This document shows positions 55,493 to 64,000 of a DNA stretch of 64,000 nucleotides, in pieces. The notes under the pieces were generated by a model. That model worked only from the letters and a program-made list of their open reading frames with translations, searched no databases and was not told where the DNA came from. Numbering within the stretch: the stretch's first letter is position 1; each line of letters starts with the position of its first letter. The position numbers and the translations under genes are program-made. This DNA is from Ruania albidiflava DSM 18029 (GTDB lineage Bacteria > Actinomycetota > Actinomycetes > Actinomycetales > Beutenbergiaceae): assembly GCF_000421225.1 (NCBI RefSeq), contig NZ_ATWL01000006.1:62001-126000 (forward strand), read 5' to 3'.

Positions 55493-56605
55493 TTGAGCGT
55501 TTCGATCACCATCACCGATGCCGTCAAGCGATACGGCGACACCACCGTCATCTCGGACTTGTCGGTGCAGATCGGCAGTGGCGAGTTCTTCACCCTGCTC
55601 GGCCCATCAGGCTGCGGGAAGACGACTCTGCTGCGGATGATCGCCGGCTTCAACACGGTGGAGGCAGGGGACATCCACTTCAACGAGAAGCGCATCAATG
55701 ATGTCGAACCTTCCAAGCGGCGCATCGGGATGGTATTCCAGAACTACGCAATCTTCCCGCACCTGAGTGTGCGCAAGAACGTGGAGTTCGGGCTGCGCAA
55801 CATGGACTTCCCACGCAAGGAGGTGCGGGACAAGGCGCAGGAGTTCATCGAGCTGGTGCAGATCGGCCGGTGGGCCGACCAGATGCCGGACCGACTCTCT
55901 GGCGGACAGCAACAGCGGGTGGCGCTCGCCCGAGCGCTGGTCACCTCACCGGACGTGCTGCTCATGGACGAACCGCTGTCCAACTTGGACGCGAAGCTCC
56001 GGGTGGAGATGCGCGAGGTCATCCGTGAGATCCAGAAACGAGTCGGCATCACCACGGTCTACGTCACCCACGATCAGGAGGAGGCGATGGCCGTCTCCGA
56101 CCGGATCGCCGTGATGAAGGACGGGGTGATCCAACAGCTCGGTACGCCACGAGAGCTCTACCATCGCCCGGCCAACATGTTCGTCTCCAGCTTCATCGGC
56201 CGCACGAACACTCTGGACGGCCAGCTCACCGTACGCGACGGCCAGACCCACCTGGTGGTCGCCGATGCCGACCTGGTGATCCCCGACCTGCCCTCTGCAG
56301 CGGATGCCGTCGGGCCGGTCAAGGTGGCCGTGCGCCCCGAGGAGTTCGTCCTGGACACTGCGGCCACCACCGGGATCCCGGCGGTCGTCGACCATGGCGT
56401 CTTTCTCGGTGTGAACACGCACTACTTCCTCACGCTCGCCGACGGCACCGCGATCGAGGCGATCCAGGAGTCCGAGTTCGACGAGGCGCTCGAGCCCGGA
56501 GCCACCGTGTTCCTGGACGTCAAACGACACAAGGTGAACATCTTCGACAGCGCCGGCGAGCACAACCTGCGCACCCGTGCCGCAGCCGAGGTGGTCGGCT
56601 CATGA
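55493..56605 (+). CDS. ABC transporter ATPase, Fe3+/organophosphate/spermidine type
   Basis: A 370-residue ATPase: Walker A GPSGCGKTT, Q-loop MVFQNYAIFPHLSV, signature LSGGQQQRVALA, Walker B VLLMDEP, H-loop VTHDQEEAM, and a C-terminal TOBE-like domain. The most consistent start is TTG at 55493 with GGAG nine bases upstream, since homologues begin just before SITITDAVKRYG; longer frames add unrelated residues. Closest to FbpC/AfuC/PhnT-like energisers by general pattern. First gene of the transport operon. Confidence 0.9.
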   Translation: MSVSITITDAVKRYGDTTVISDLSVQIGSGEFFTLLGPSGCGKTTLLRMIAGFNTVEAGDIHFNEKRINDVEPSKRRIGMVFQNYAIFPHLSVRKNVEFGLRNMDFPRKEVRDKAQEFIELVQIGRWADQMPDRLSGGQQQRVALARALVTSPDVLLMDEPLSNLDAKLRVEMREVIREIQKRVGITTVYVTHDQEEAMAVSDRIAVMKDGVIQQLGTPRELYHRPANMFVSSFIGRTNTLDGQLTVRDGQTHLVVADADLVIPDLPSAADAVGPVKVAVRPEEFVLDTAATTGIPAVVDHGVFLGVNTHYFLTLADGTAIEAIQESEFDEALEPGATVFLDVKRHKVNIFDSAGEHNLRTRAAAEVVGS

Positions 56606-58293
56606 CGACGATCATGACCACTCCCGGGGCCCAGACCCGGCGGGGCAGGTTCTTCAAGCTGGACATGTGGACGGCCACGTCGCTCGGACTGCTCCTGCTG
56701 TTTGGACTCTTCCTGCTGTACCCGTTGTTCGGAGTGCTCAAGGAGTCGGTGCTCGACGGCGAGGGCGGGTTCACCTTCGCCAACTTCGCAAAGTTCTTCG
56801 CCAACGACTACTACTTCGGCACCATCCGGAACAGCTTCATGGTGAGCCTCGCGGTCACGGTCGTCTCGCTGGTCATCGGCGTGCCGTTCTCGTACTTCTA
56901 CACGTTCTTCAAGCTTCGCGGGGCCAAGTTCCTCTTCGTCGGTGCGGTGCTGTCCTGCATGTCGGCACCGTTCATCGGTGCCTACGCCTGGATCCTGCTA
57001 CTCGGCCGGAACGGGATCGCGACTCGCCTCCTCGAGGCCGTGCTTCCCTTCAGCATCGGCAGCATCTACGGCTTCGGTGGAATTGTCCTGGTGCTCAGCC
57101 TCAAGCTGTTTCCCCTGGTGTCGGTGTACATGAACGCCGCCTTCCGGAGCGTGGACATCTCGCTCCTGGAAGCCGCCTCCCTGATGGGCAGCACGGGGCT
57201 GCGGCGCATCTGGCAGGTGATGATCCGGCTCACCGTGCCCACACTGCTGGCCGCCTCCCTGCTGGTGTTCATGCGCGCCTTCGCGGACTTCGGAACACCC
57301 ATGCTGATCGGCGAGGGCTACCGCACGTTCACGGTCGAGATCTACAACCAGTACCTCGGTGAGATCGGGCAGAACCACAACTTTGCGGCGGCGATCGGCA
57401 TCGTCGGCGTGGTGGTCACCGCCGCGGTGTTCCTGCTGCAGAAGTTTGCGGCGAACAAGTTCAGCTTCTCGTTGAAGGCCGGCAGCCCGGTGCAGAAGCG
57501 GCGCCCACGCGGTATCGGTGGCGCACTGGTCTACCTGTACATGTACGCACTCATCGGCCTGGCGCTGCTGCCGCAGCTGTACATCGTGTACCTGTCCTTC
57601 CGGAACAACAACCAGGTCGTGTTCCTGCCCGGCTACTCGCTGGACAACTACCGGCAAGCGATGAGCCGTCTGCTCGGCCGGTCGGTGTACAACACGATCT
57701 TCTTCGCCGTCGTAGCGCTGGTGATCATCATCGCCGTCTCCGTCCTGCTGGCCTACCTGGTGGTCCGGCGCAGCAACGCGGTGAACAACTTCCTGGACAC
57801 GGTCTCGATGCTGCCCTACATCATGCCGGGAGCAGTGATCGGCATCGGCCTGGTGATCGCGTTCAACTCTCCCCCGCTGGCCCTGACCGGGACGATGACG
57901 GTGATGATCATCATGCTGGTGATCCGACGGATGCCCTACACCATCCGGTCGGCCACCGCCACGTTGATGCACCTGCCGATGTCGATGGAGGAGGCGGCAC
58001 GCAGCCTGGGTGCCTCGAAGCTCAAGGCTTTCTGGCGGATCACTGTGCCGATGATGTCCGCCGGTGTGGCCTCGGGCGCAGTGCTGAGCTTCGTGGCGAT
58101 CGTCACCGAGATGTCCGCGGGGATCATCCTCTACAACAACCAGACCATCACGCTGACCATGTCCGCCTACGTCGCCATCACCCGCGGCAGCTACGGGCTG
58201 GCCTGTGCGTTCTCCGCGATCCTCACCGTGCTCACCGCTGTGCTGCTGGCTGTGTACCTGAAGTTCACCAAGGAGGAGGACGTCAAGATGTGA
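56602..58293 (+). CDS. Fused ABC permease, FbpB/AfuB type
   Basis: 563 residues with about twelve helices, a duplicated permease as in Fe3+ and sugar-phosphate importers. Two ATPase-contact loops: LLEAASLMGSTGLRRIWQV and MEEAARSLGASKLKAFWRI. ATG overlaps the ATPase stop (ATGA). Forms the whole membrane channel alone. Confidence 0.92.
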   Translation: MTTIMTTPGAQTRRGRFFKLDMWTATSLGLLLLFGLFLLYPLFGVLKESVLDGEGGFTFANFAKFFANDYYFGTIRNSFMVSLAVTVVSLVIGVPFSYFYTFFKLRGAKFLFVGAVLSCMSAPFIGAYAWILLLGRNGIATRLLEAVLPFSIGSIYGFGGIVLVLSLKLFPLVSVYMNAAFRSVDISLLEAASLMGSTGLRRIWQVMIRLTVPTLLAASLLVFMRAFADFGTPMLIGEGYRTFTVEIYNQYLGEIGQNHNFAAAIGIVGVVVTAAVFLLQKFAANKFSFSLKAGSPVQKRRPRGIGGALVYLYMYALIGLALLPQLYIVYLSFRNNNQVVFLPGYSLDNYRQAMSRLLGRSVYNTIFFAVVALVIIIAVSVLLAYLVVRRSNAVNNFLDTVSMLPYIMPGAVIGIGLVIAFNSPPLALTGTMTVMIIMLVIRRMPYTIRSATATLMHLPMSMEEAARSLGASKLKAFWRITVPMMSAGVASGAVLSFVAIVTEMSAGIILYNNQTITLTMSAYVAITRGSYGLACAFSAILTVLTAVLLAVYLKFTKEEDVKM

Positions 58294-58388
58294 CGCCGCC
58301 TCCCCCTCCCCCAGGACCGCCGTCCCCCGGTCCAGCGACCCCATCCCCCGGACACGACCACAACCCTGACGACGAGGAGTACCCACAC

Positions 58389-59432
58389 ATGAGACGCAGC
58401 AAGACCCTGGCCGCTGGCGGCGTGCTGGTGGCCGCAGCGCTCGCCCTCGCTGCCTGCAACGGCGGCGGCGGTGGCGGCAACGACGAGAACCATCTCGTCC
58501 TCTACTCGAGCATGACCGACAACGACCTGAACGTCTTCACCGACATCGTCACCGCTGAGTTCCCGGACATCGACATCGAGATCGTCAACGGCTCTGCCGG
58601 TGAGCTCACCACCCGGATCCAGTCCGAGTCCGGCAACCCGCAGGGCGACATGATGTGGGGCGGTCTGGACACTGCGGACGGAGACCGCTACTCCGACATC
58701 TTCGAGCACTGGCTGTCCGACTACGAGGACAACCTTCTGCCGGAGTACCGCTCGCCGAACGGGTTCTACAACGTCGACCACCTGTCCACAGTGGCGTTCG
58801 CCGTCAACACGGACATCGAAGAAGAGCTCGGCATCGAGATCAACGGGTACGAGGACCTCCTCGACCCGCAGCTCAACGGCCGGATCGCGATGGCCGACCC
58901 GACCTCGTCGTCCTCCGCCTGGAACAACATCAGCAACATCATGGCGGTGTACGGCTATGACTCCGAGGAGTCCTGGGACTACATCGAAGCGCTCCTCGAC
59001 AACGGTCTGGTGATCGCATCCTCGTCCTCCATCCCGTTCGCGAGCACCGAGGACGGTGAGTACGCCGTTGGCCTCACCTACGAGGACGGCATCGCCGCGC
59101 TGCTGAAGTCCGGCGCCTCCCACATCCGGCTGGTCTACCCCGAGGAGGGCACCAGCGCCTCGGCGTTCGCCACAGCGGTCATCGCCGACGCACCCAACGG
59201 CGACCTCGCCAAGGACGTCATCAACTACCTGATGAGCCCTGAGGGCCAGATCGCGTTCGCCGAGGCGAACGGCACGGTCCGGATGACCACGAGCGCGGAC
59301 TACACGCTGGAGTTCCTGCCTGCGCACGACGAGATCACCTGGGTGGACCGGGACATCGAGTGGCTCACCGAGAACCGGTCCGACGTGGTGGAGCAGTGGA
59401 CCGAGCTGTATACCAGCGTCCAGGGCTCCTGA
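58389..59432 (+). CDS. ABC substrate-binding lipoprotein, FbpA/AfuA type
   Basis: A 347-residue lipoprotein: signal peptide with lipobox LAAC at residues 19-22, Gly-rich linker, then the ferric-type binding-protein fold starting LVLYSSMTDNDLNVF, with GDMMWGGLDTADGD and FAVNTDIEEELG. Relatives bind iron, hexose phosphates (AfuA) or 2-aminoethylphosphonate (PhnS). The usual paired tyrosines of iron binders are not evident at the C-terminus, which favours an organic ligand; weak evidence by eye. Followed by a hairpin terminator. Confidence 0.88.
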   Translation: MRRSKTLAAGGVLVAAALALAACNGGGGGGNDENHLVLYSSMTDNDLNVFTDIVTAEFPDIDIEIVNGSAGELTTRIQSESGNPQGDMMWGGLDTADGDRYSDIFEHWLSDYEDNLLPEYRSPNGFYNVDHLSTVAFAVNTDIEEELGIEINGYEDLLDPQLNGRIAMADPTSSSSAWNNISNIMAVYGYDSEESWDYIEALLDNGLVIASSSSIPFASTEDGEYAVGLTYEDGIAALLKSGASHIRLVYPEEGTSASAFATAVIADAPNGDLAKDVINYLMSPEGQIAFAEANGTVRMTTSADYTLEFLPAHDEITWVDRDIEWLTENRSDVVEQWTELYTSVQGS

Positions 59433-59440
59433 GCCCCGTT

Positions 59441-59484
59441 TCCCGGTGGGCTGCTCCCGCACTGTGCACAGCAGCCCACCGGGA
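59441..59484 (+). terminator. Hairpin after the binding-protein gene
   Basis: Perfect 15-bp stem TCCCGGTGGGCTGCT (59441-59455) with its complement at 59470-59484, 14-base loop, no U-tract. Begins nine bases after the TGA. May attenuate readthrough into the secreted-protein gene and protect transporter mRNA. Confidence 0.7.
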
Positions 59485-59671
59485 GCACCAGAGCTGGCCG
59501 ACGTAGTCCGGCCGAACCGGGGGGACCGGTCTCGCCGAGCAGCGAGGCGGTGCCGCCATGCCTGAAACAGGTCGAGCCTGCCCGTGAGCGAAGGCGCTGC
59601 GACCTCCACCGAACGCCGCAACCGTGCCGGTGCGCCCGCACCGGTCGGCGGAGGAGAGAAGGAGAACACAG

Positions 59672-62041
59672 GTGAGTACCAGAACGATCAGAGGCACAGC
59701 CCGAGGGGTGATCGCGGGCACGCTGGGCGCCGCTCTGGCCACCACCGGCCTGGCGATCAGCGCCGGGCCCGCGGCGGCCACACCCGAGGAGGACACCTCG
59801 ACCGCCACGGGCGCAGCACCGGCGGACGCGTCCGACTTCGAGGAGACGGTGCTGCTGGAGGAGGACTTCTCCAGCGGCGCACTGCCTGAGGACTGGCTGC
59901 CGGTGGTCGGTGACTGGGAGGTCGTCGACGGTCAGCTGCGCTCCACCAGCGGTGATGAGGCAGCCCGCATCGGCTTCGGCCCGCAGGCACCGGAGAACTT
60001 CCGGGTGGAAGTCAGCGCCGAGTTCGTCGAGGTGGAGAATCCAGCTCGTTGGCTCAGCGTCGGTCTGGACTACCACGCCGAGGAGCACTGGGGGGCTTGG
60101 GTAGGGTTGCGCAGCCAGACCTCTGCGGACAACGGTGTGGAGTTCGTGCAGCGTCCGCAGAGCGGGTCGAACGCGCTGAGCGCCTACCCAGGTCCGTTCG
60201 ACATGGGCACCGGCCAGGCGCACGACCTGGTCTTCGAGGTGCACGGATCGTCGCTGGTGGCCAGCATCGACGGCGAGGAGATGCTGCGGACCGATGAGCT
60301 GCGCCGCACTGACGGCAGCTTCGGCTTCCGCTACAGCAGGTCGACCGTCGCCTTCGACGATGTCCGGATCACCGAGATCGCCCCGCAGGCCAGCGCACCG
60401 AGCGCTCCGCAGAACGTGCACCTGACCGAGGAGGCCGACGCGGCCACCATCACCTGGGACGCTCCTGCGGACCCGGGCATCGATGACCAGGGCCAGCCGG
60501 CGACGATCACCGGCTACGAAGTTGCCGCTGCCCCTGCGGGCACACCGAGCGACGAGCTGGTCTGGGGACCGGCCGCCGCGGAGAGCAGCCACACCTTCAC
60601 CGACCTGCCCGGCGATGCCGAGCAGATGCTGCAGGTCCGGGCGACGAACAGCATCGGGCTGACCGGCGAGCAGGCTGCCGTGGTGACGATGCGGGGCGCG
60701 GAGACTGTCGGCGGGTACAAGCTCCAGCTGCAGAGCGGCCCGTGGCCGACCTCCCACGTCCAGGGCATCGCAGTGGACGAGGAGAACGGCTTCGTCTACT
60801 ACTCGTTCACCACCCTGCTGGTGAAGACAGATCTGGCCGGGAACATCATCGGGACGGTCGGTGGTTTTACCGGGCACCTGGGCGACCTCGACTTCAACGC
60901 TGAGGACGGCCGCTTGTACGGCTCCTTGGAGTACAAGGACGCAGAAGCGTTCTACATCGCGATCTTCGACGTGGACGAGATCGACGAGGTCGGCATGGAT
61001 GCCCAGAACTCCCCGATCGTCTCGACTGTGTACCTCGAAGAGGTGGTCGAGGACTACACCGCCGACATGGACGGCGACGGGGTCTTCGACGGTGACACTG
61101 GCGACACTGCCGATCACCGGTACGGAAGCTCTGGTATCGACGGTGTCGGGTTCGGCCCTGCATTCGGTGAGGTGGACGGGCCGCAGCTCCTGACCGTGGC
61201 CTACGGCATCTACTCCAACACCGAGCGGACCGACAACGATCACCAGGTCCTGCTGCAGTACGACATCAGCGACTGGACGGGGCTGGAGCGCCCGCTGGCC
61301 GAGTCCGACCCGCACCACAGCGGCCCGGACGCAGTCGACGGCAAGTACTTCGTGTTCACCGGCAACACCACCTACGGTGTGCAGAACCTCGAGTTCGACC
61401 CGTGGCTGGACCGGTGGTTCATGGGCGTGTACGTGGGCAAGAAGGACCAGTATCCGAACTACGAGCTGTTCGCAGTCGATGCCGAGTCGACGCCGAGCCT
61501 GGAGACGCTCACCGGTCTGGACGGTGAGCAGGGGCTGCTCCTGCCGCTGGCGGAGGACGGTCTGCTCGACGAGGCCACCGGAATCCGTGGCTGGTACGAG
61601 ACCGCCTCGGTCGGTATCCAGTCGCTCGGTGACGGGCTGTACTACCTCAGTACGCAGACGAACGACGGCGGCCAGGGCTCGATCCTGACGCTGGAGACGT
61701 GGACCGGACATGCCGACGACCCGTTCGTGCCGGTGACGGCGGACTTCGACCCGGTCTCCCGCTGGGACGGTGCGGCCACCTACACCGCCGGGGACACCGT
61801 GGCGCACGCGCGATCGATCTGGCAGGCGTCCTGGTGGACCCGGGGCCAGGAGCCCGGCGACCCCTACGGGCCGTGGCAGGAGATCGTCACCACCTCGGAC
61901 GGGACCGCAGTGTGGACTCCTTCGCGGATCTTCGATGCCGGTGACGTGGTGAGCCACGACGGCACCCGGTACGAGGCGCAGTGGTGGACCCGCAACCAGG
62001 AGCCGGGCGCCGCGCACGGTCCCTGGCGTGCGATCGACTGA
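59672..62041 (+). CDS. Secreted multi-domain protein with two CBM5/12-type chitin-binding modules
   Basis: 789 residues. Signal peptide to about residue 34 (GVIAGTLGAALATTGLAI, cleavage near AAA-TPEE). Next a concanavalin-like domain (EDFSSGALPEDWLPVVGDWE; residues ~55-230), a fibronectin type III module (~235-345), then a 350-residue propeller-like region (SHVQGIAVDEENGFVYYSFT; NLEFDPWLDRWFMGVYVG). The C-terminus has two CBM5/12-type modules (YTAGDTVAHARSIWQASWWT; FDAGDVVSHDGTRYEAQWWT). No catalytic motif recognised. GTG with AAGGAG seven bases upstream. Probably binds or processes a polymer whose products the adjacent importer takes up. Confidence 0.8.
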   Translation: MSTRTIRGTARGVIAGTLGAALATTGLAISAGPAAATPEEDTSTATGAAPADASDFEETVLLEEDFSSGALPEDWLPVVGDWEVVDGQLRSTSGDEAARIGFGPQAPENFRVEVSAEFVEVENPARWLSVGLDYHAEEHWGAWVGLRSQTSADNGVEFVQRPQSGSNALSAYPGPFDMGTGQAHDLVFEVHGSSLVASIDGEEMLRTDELRRTDGSFGFRYSRSTVAFDDVRITEIAPQASAPSAPQNVHLTEEADAATITWDAPADPGIDDQGQPATITGYEVAAAPAGTPSDELVWGPAAAESSHTFTDLPGDAEQMLQVRATNSIGLTGEQAAVVTMRGAETVGGYKLQLQSGPWPTSHVQGIAVDEENGFVYYSFTTLLVKTDLAGNIIGTVGGFTGHLGDLDFNAEDGRLYGSLEYKDAEAFYIAIFDVDEIDEVGMDAQNSPIVSTVYLEEVVEDYTADMDGDGVFDGDTGDTADHRYGSSGIDGVGFGPAFGEVDGPQLLTVAYGIYSNTERTDNDHQVLLQYDISDWTGLERPLAESDPHHSGPDAVDGKYFVFTGNTTYGVQNLEFDPWLDRWFMGVYVGKKDQYPNYELFAVDAESTPSLETLTGLDGEQGLLLPLAEDGLLDEATGIRGWYETASVGIQSLGDGLYYLSTQTNDGGQGSILTLETWTGHADDPFVPVTADFDPVSRWDGAATYTAGDTVAHARSIWQASWWTRGQEPGDPYGPWQEIVTTSDGTAVWTPSRIFDAGDVVSHDGTRYEAQWWTRNQEPGAAHGPWRAID

Positions 62042-62050
62042 CCAGCCCAC

Positions 62051-62088
62051 GGTGCTGGGTCCCCGACAGCGGCCGGGGACCCAGCACC
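62051..62088 (+). terminator. Hairpin after secreted-protein gene
   Basis: GGTGCTGGGTCCCC (62051-62064) pairs perfectly with GGGGACCCAGCACC (62075-62088) across a 10-base loop, ten bases after the TGA. Reduces but may not block transcription into the dehydrogenase gene. Confidence 0.75.
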
Positions 62089-62141
62089 TCTGACCAGCCA
62101 GCCGCACCCAGCTGACGACGCGCTCTGAAGGACACCTATCG

Positions 62142-63512
62142 ATGTCTGCCCTGCTCGACCACGCCCTGACCACCGCCGACGAGACCAGGGCGATCGCTCT
62201 CGGTCCGGGTGCCGTGCACCGCACCGGAAGCATGTTCGCCGACCTGTTCCCCGGCCAACCAGCGCTGGTCGTCGCAGACGAGAACACCTTCGCCGTCGCC
62301 GGCGCAGCGGTCCTCGCCTCGCTCGAGCAAGCCGGTGTACCGCTGGCGGACGAACCGTTCATCTTCCCGGGAAGCCCCACGCTCTATGCCGACTACCCGA
62401 ACGTGCAGGTGGTGCGGGAGCAGCTCGCGACACTGCCTGCAGCGGTGGCATGCTCGATTGCCTCCGGAACGCTCAACGACATCACCAAGCTGGCCTCCGG
62501 TGAGCTGGACCGGCCGTACCTGAACGTGTGCACAGCCGCCTCCGTGGATGGATACAGCGCATTCGGCGCCGCGATCACCGTCGATGGTTTCAAGATCACC
62601 CGCACCTGCCCGGCCCCTGCCGGGCTCGTGGCCGACCTGGACCACCTGGTCGCCGCACCGGCGCGGCTGACCGCCACCGGCTACGGCGATCTGCTGGAGA
62701 AGATCCCGGCGGGTGCGGACTGGTTGCTCGCCGACGCTCTGGGGGTCGAACCTGTGCACGAGGTCGCCTGGCAGCTGATCCAGCCGACCGTACGGGACGT
62801 GCTGGACCGGCCCGAGCAGATCGCAGCCGCCGAGCCGGAGGCGATCGAACAGATGGCGGAGTGCCACTTCCTCTCCGGTCTGGCGATGCAAGCGACCAAG
62901 TCCTCCCGGCCCGCATCCGGCGCCGGCCACCAGTTCTCGCACACGTGGGAGATGGAGGGGCACGGGCTGGACTGGGAACCACCGCTCTCGCACGGGTTCA
63001 AGGTGGGCATCGGTACGGTCGCATCGTGCGCCCTGTGGGAAGAGGCACTCGCGATGGACGTCGCCGCCCTCGATGCGGAGACGATCGTCGCTGACGCGCC
63101 GAGTGCCGAACAGGTGGAGGCCGCGGTACGAGCCACGCTGCCGGCGGCGATGGCCGACGAATGCGTGGCGCTCACCCTGGCCAAACGAGCGGAGGGCGAT
63201 GCCCTGCGTGCCCGGGTCGCACGGATCCAGGAGGTCTGGCCGTCCCTGCGGGAGCGGTGCCGCGAGCAGCTGGTCTCCGCCCGTGGGGCCGCGACCATGC
63301 TGCAGCGGGCCGGCGCCCCGCACCATCCGGAGCAGATTGGCATCGGCATGGACCACTTCCGCCGAACCCATCTGGCAGCGCAGCGGATCCGCAGCCGCTA
63401 CACCGTGCTCGATCTGCTCGCGGACCTGGGGATGCTCGAGGCGGTGGTCGACCGACTGTTCGCTCCGAGCGGGTTCTGGGGTCGACGCCCTTCGCCGGAC
63501 ACAGGCAGCTGA
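62142..63512 (+). CDS. sn-Glycerol-1-phosphate dehydrogenase (AraM/EgsA family)
   Basis: A 456-residue iron-alcohol-dehydrogenase-fold enzyme interconverting DHAP and sn-glycerol-1-phosphate with NAD(P)(H). Family features: SIASGTLNDITKLASG, VCTAASVDGYSAFGAAI, metal-ligand histidines in GHQFSHTWEMEGHG and LSHGFKVGIGT. Longer than archaeal EgsA, as bacterial AraM-like forms are. GAAGGAC precedes the ATG. Clustered with an organophosphate-type importer it may oxidise imported glycerol-1-phosphate to DHAP. Direction in vivo is inferred. Confidence 0.88.
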   Translation: MSALLDHALTTADETRAIALGPGAVHRTGSMFADLFPGQPALVVADENTFAVAGAAVLASLEQAGVPLADEPFIFPGSPTLYADYPNVQVVREQLATLPAAVACSIASGTLNDITKLASGELDRPYLNVCTAASVDGYSAFGAAITVDGFKITRTCPAPAGLVADLDHLVAAPARLTATGYGDLLEKIPAGADWLLADALGVEPVHEVAWQLIQPTVRDVLDRPEQIAAAEPEAIEQMAECHFLSGLAMQATKSSRPASGAGHQFSHTWEMEGHGLDWEPPLSHGFKVGIGTVASCALWEEALAMDVAALDAETIVADAPSAEQVEAAVRATLPAAMADECVALTLAKRAEGDALRARVARIQEVWPSLRERCREQLVSARGAATMLQRAGAPHHPEQIGIGMDHFRRTHLAAQRIRSRYTVLDLLADLGMLEAVVDRLFAPSGFWGRRPSPDTGS

Positions 63513-63561
63513 AACCAAGCCCTGTCCTGGCCCGGGTACAGGCAGGACAGCGGCACAGCGA

Positions 63562-64000
63562 TCAGCCCCAGACCAGGCCGCGCTCCGGGTGCTCCATGAT
63601 CACCGCGACGTCGTGCAGCACCCGGGAGCCGAGCTCACCGTCCACCAGCCGGTGGTCGAAGGAGAGCGCCAGCTGGGTGACCCAGCGCGGTTTCACCTTG
63701 CCCTTGTGCACCCACGGCCGCTGCGAGATCGCACCGAGCGCGAGGATGGCCGACTCCCCGGGGTTGAGGATCGGGGTGCCGGTGTCGATGCCGAAGATGC
63801 CGACGTTGGTGATCGTGACGGTCCCGTCGCTCATCGCCGCCGGCTGGGTCTTGCCGGCCCGGGCGGTGGCGGTCAGCTCGGCGATCTCCTGGGCGAGCTC
63901 GAGCATCGAGAGCCGGTGCGCGTCCTTGATGTTCGGCACCACCAGCCCGCGGGGGGTCGCCGCAGCGATGCCCAGGTTGATGTAGTGCTTGTAGACGATC
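63562..64000 (-). CDS. 2-oxo acid dehydrogenase E2 (dihydrolipoyl acyltransferase), C-terminal part
   Basis: The last ~145 residues of an E2 catalytic domain: [40 protein letters not shown], and the active-site [11 protein letters not shown] (HxxxDG). Lipoyl and subunit-binding domains lie beyond the right edge. Transfers acyl groups to CoA in pyruvate, 2-oxoglutarate or branched-chain complexes; the type cannot be told from this end. Convergent with the glycerol-1-phosphate dehydrogenase gene. Confidence 0.93.
   Translation of the reverse strand, partial: IVYKHYINLGIAAATPRGLVVPNIKDAHRLSMLELAQEIAELTATARAGKTQPAAMSDGTVTITNVGIFGIDTGTPILNPGESAILALGAISQRPWVHKGKVKPRWVTQLALSFDHRLVDGELGSRVLHDVAVIMEHPERGLVWG

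Overview
The window is high-GC (about 70%) chromosomal DNA with GTG/TTG starts, ATGA/GTGA gene overlaps, a DUF222/HNH (13E12-type) endonuclease gene, a RecQ-like helicase with a C-terminal phosphoribosyltransferase-like domain, a CopD-CtaG fusion and a MoxR/DUF58/VWA operon. These point to an aerobic, saprophytic actinobacterium, probably Micrococcales near Ruaniaceae/Beutenbergiaceae. That placement is inference; no rRNA is present.

Layout. 1-762: dcd (cut by the left edge) diverges from tRNA-Gly(CCC). 719-5326: a decayed genomic island in the 3' end of that tRNA, bounded by a 41-bp direct repeat (two mismatches). It holds an IS481-type transposase remnant, a nucleotidyltransferase remnant, a UDP-glucuronate decarboxylase-like gene broken by a ~340-bp inversion, a THUMP-type RNA methyltransferase and a GT8 glycosyltransferase. 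5491-14665: a broken MmyB-type regulator, pgi, a DUF222/HNH gene behind a perfect inverted pair of DnaA boxes, a two-gene unit encoding an acyltransferase-MazG fusion, an M50-type membrane protease and a RecQ-like helicase. 14737-21570: a glycoside uptake operon (GH3 beta-glucosidase, LplB/YtcP-type permeases, lipoprotein, YesL-like protein) with LacI-type operator candidates. 21879-25494: conserved hypothetical, map, flavin-binding protein, a ~990-bp stretch without a recognisable gene, and a MutT-like Nudix gene behind DnaA-box-like sites.

25504-34822: xdhABC with a divergent TetR regulator, heme oxygenase behind a DtxR/IdeR box, a hotdog protein, a deleted kinase gene, an Erm/KsgA-like methyltransferase and an LmeA-like lipoprotein-type protein. 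34869-46488: S9 peptidase; esterase, DUF3311-like protein, Na+/solute symporter and SDR on the plus strand facing a MDR dehydrogenase, acyl-CoA synthetase and thioesterase operon on the minus strand; then a VOC protein, an AlkZ-like protein and a dienelactone hydrolase. 46629-54270: CopD-CtaG, then MoxR, DUF58, membrane protein, two VWA proteins and a TPR protein. 54295-63512: SorC regulator, organophosphate/iron-type ABC importer, a secreted protein with two chitin-binding-type modules, and a glycerol-1-phosphate dehydrogenase. The right edge cuts a 2-oxo acid dehydrogenase E2 gene.

The most promising undescribed systems are the putative glycerol-1-phosphate (or glycerol phosphodiester) uptake and oxidation locus at 54295-63512, and the acyltransferase-MazG fusion with its small coiled-coil partner at 9953-11628. 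The inversion-split sugar-nucleotide gene in the tRNA island is the clearest structural oddity.
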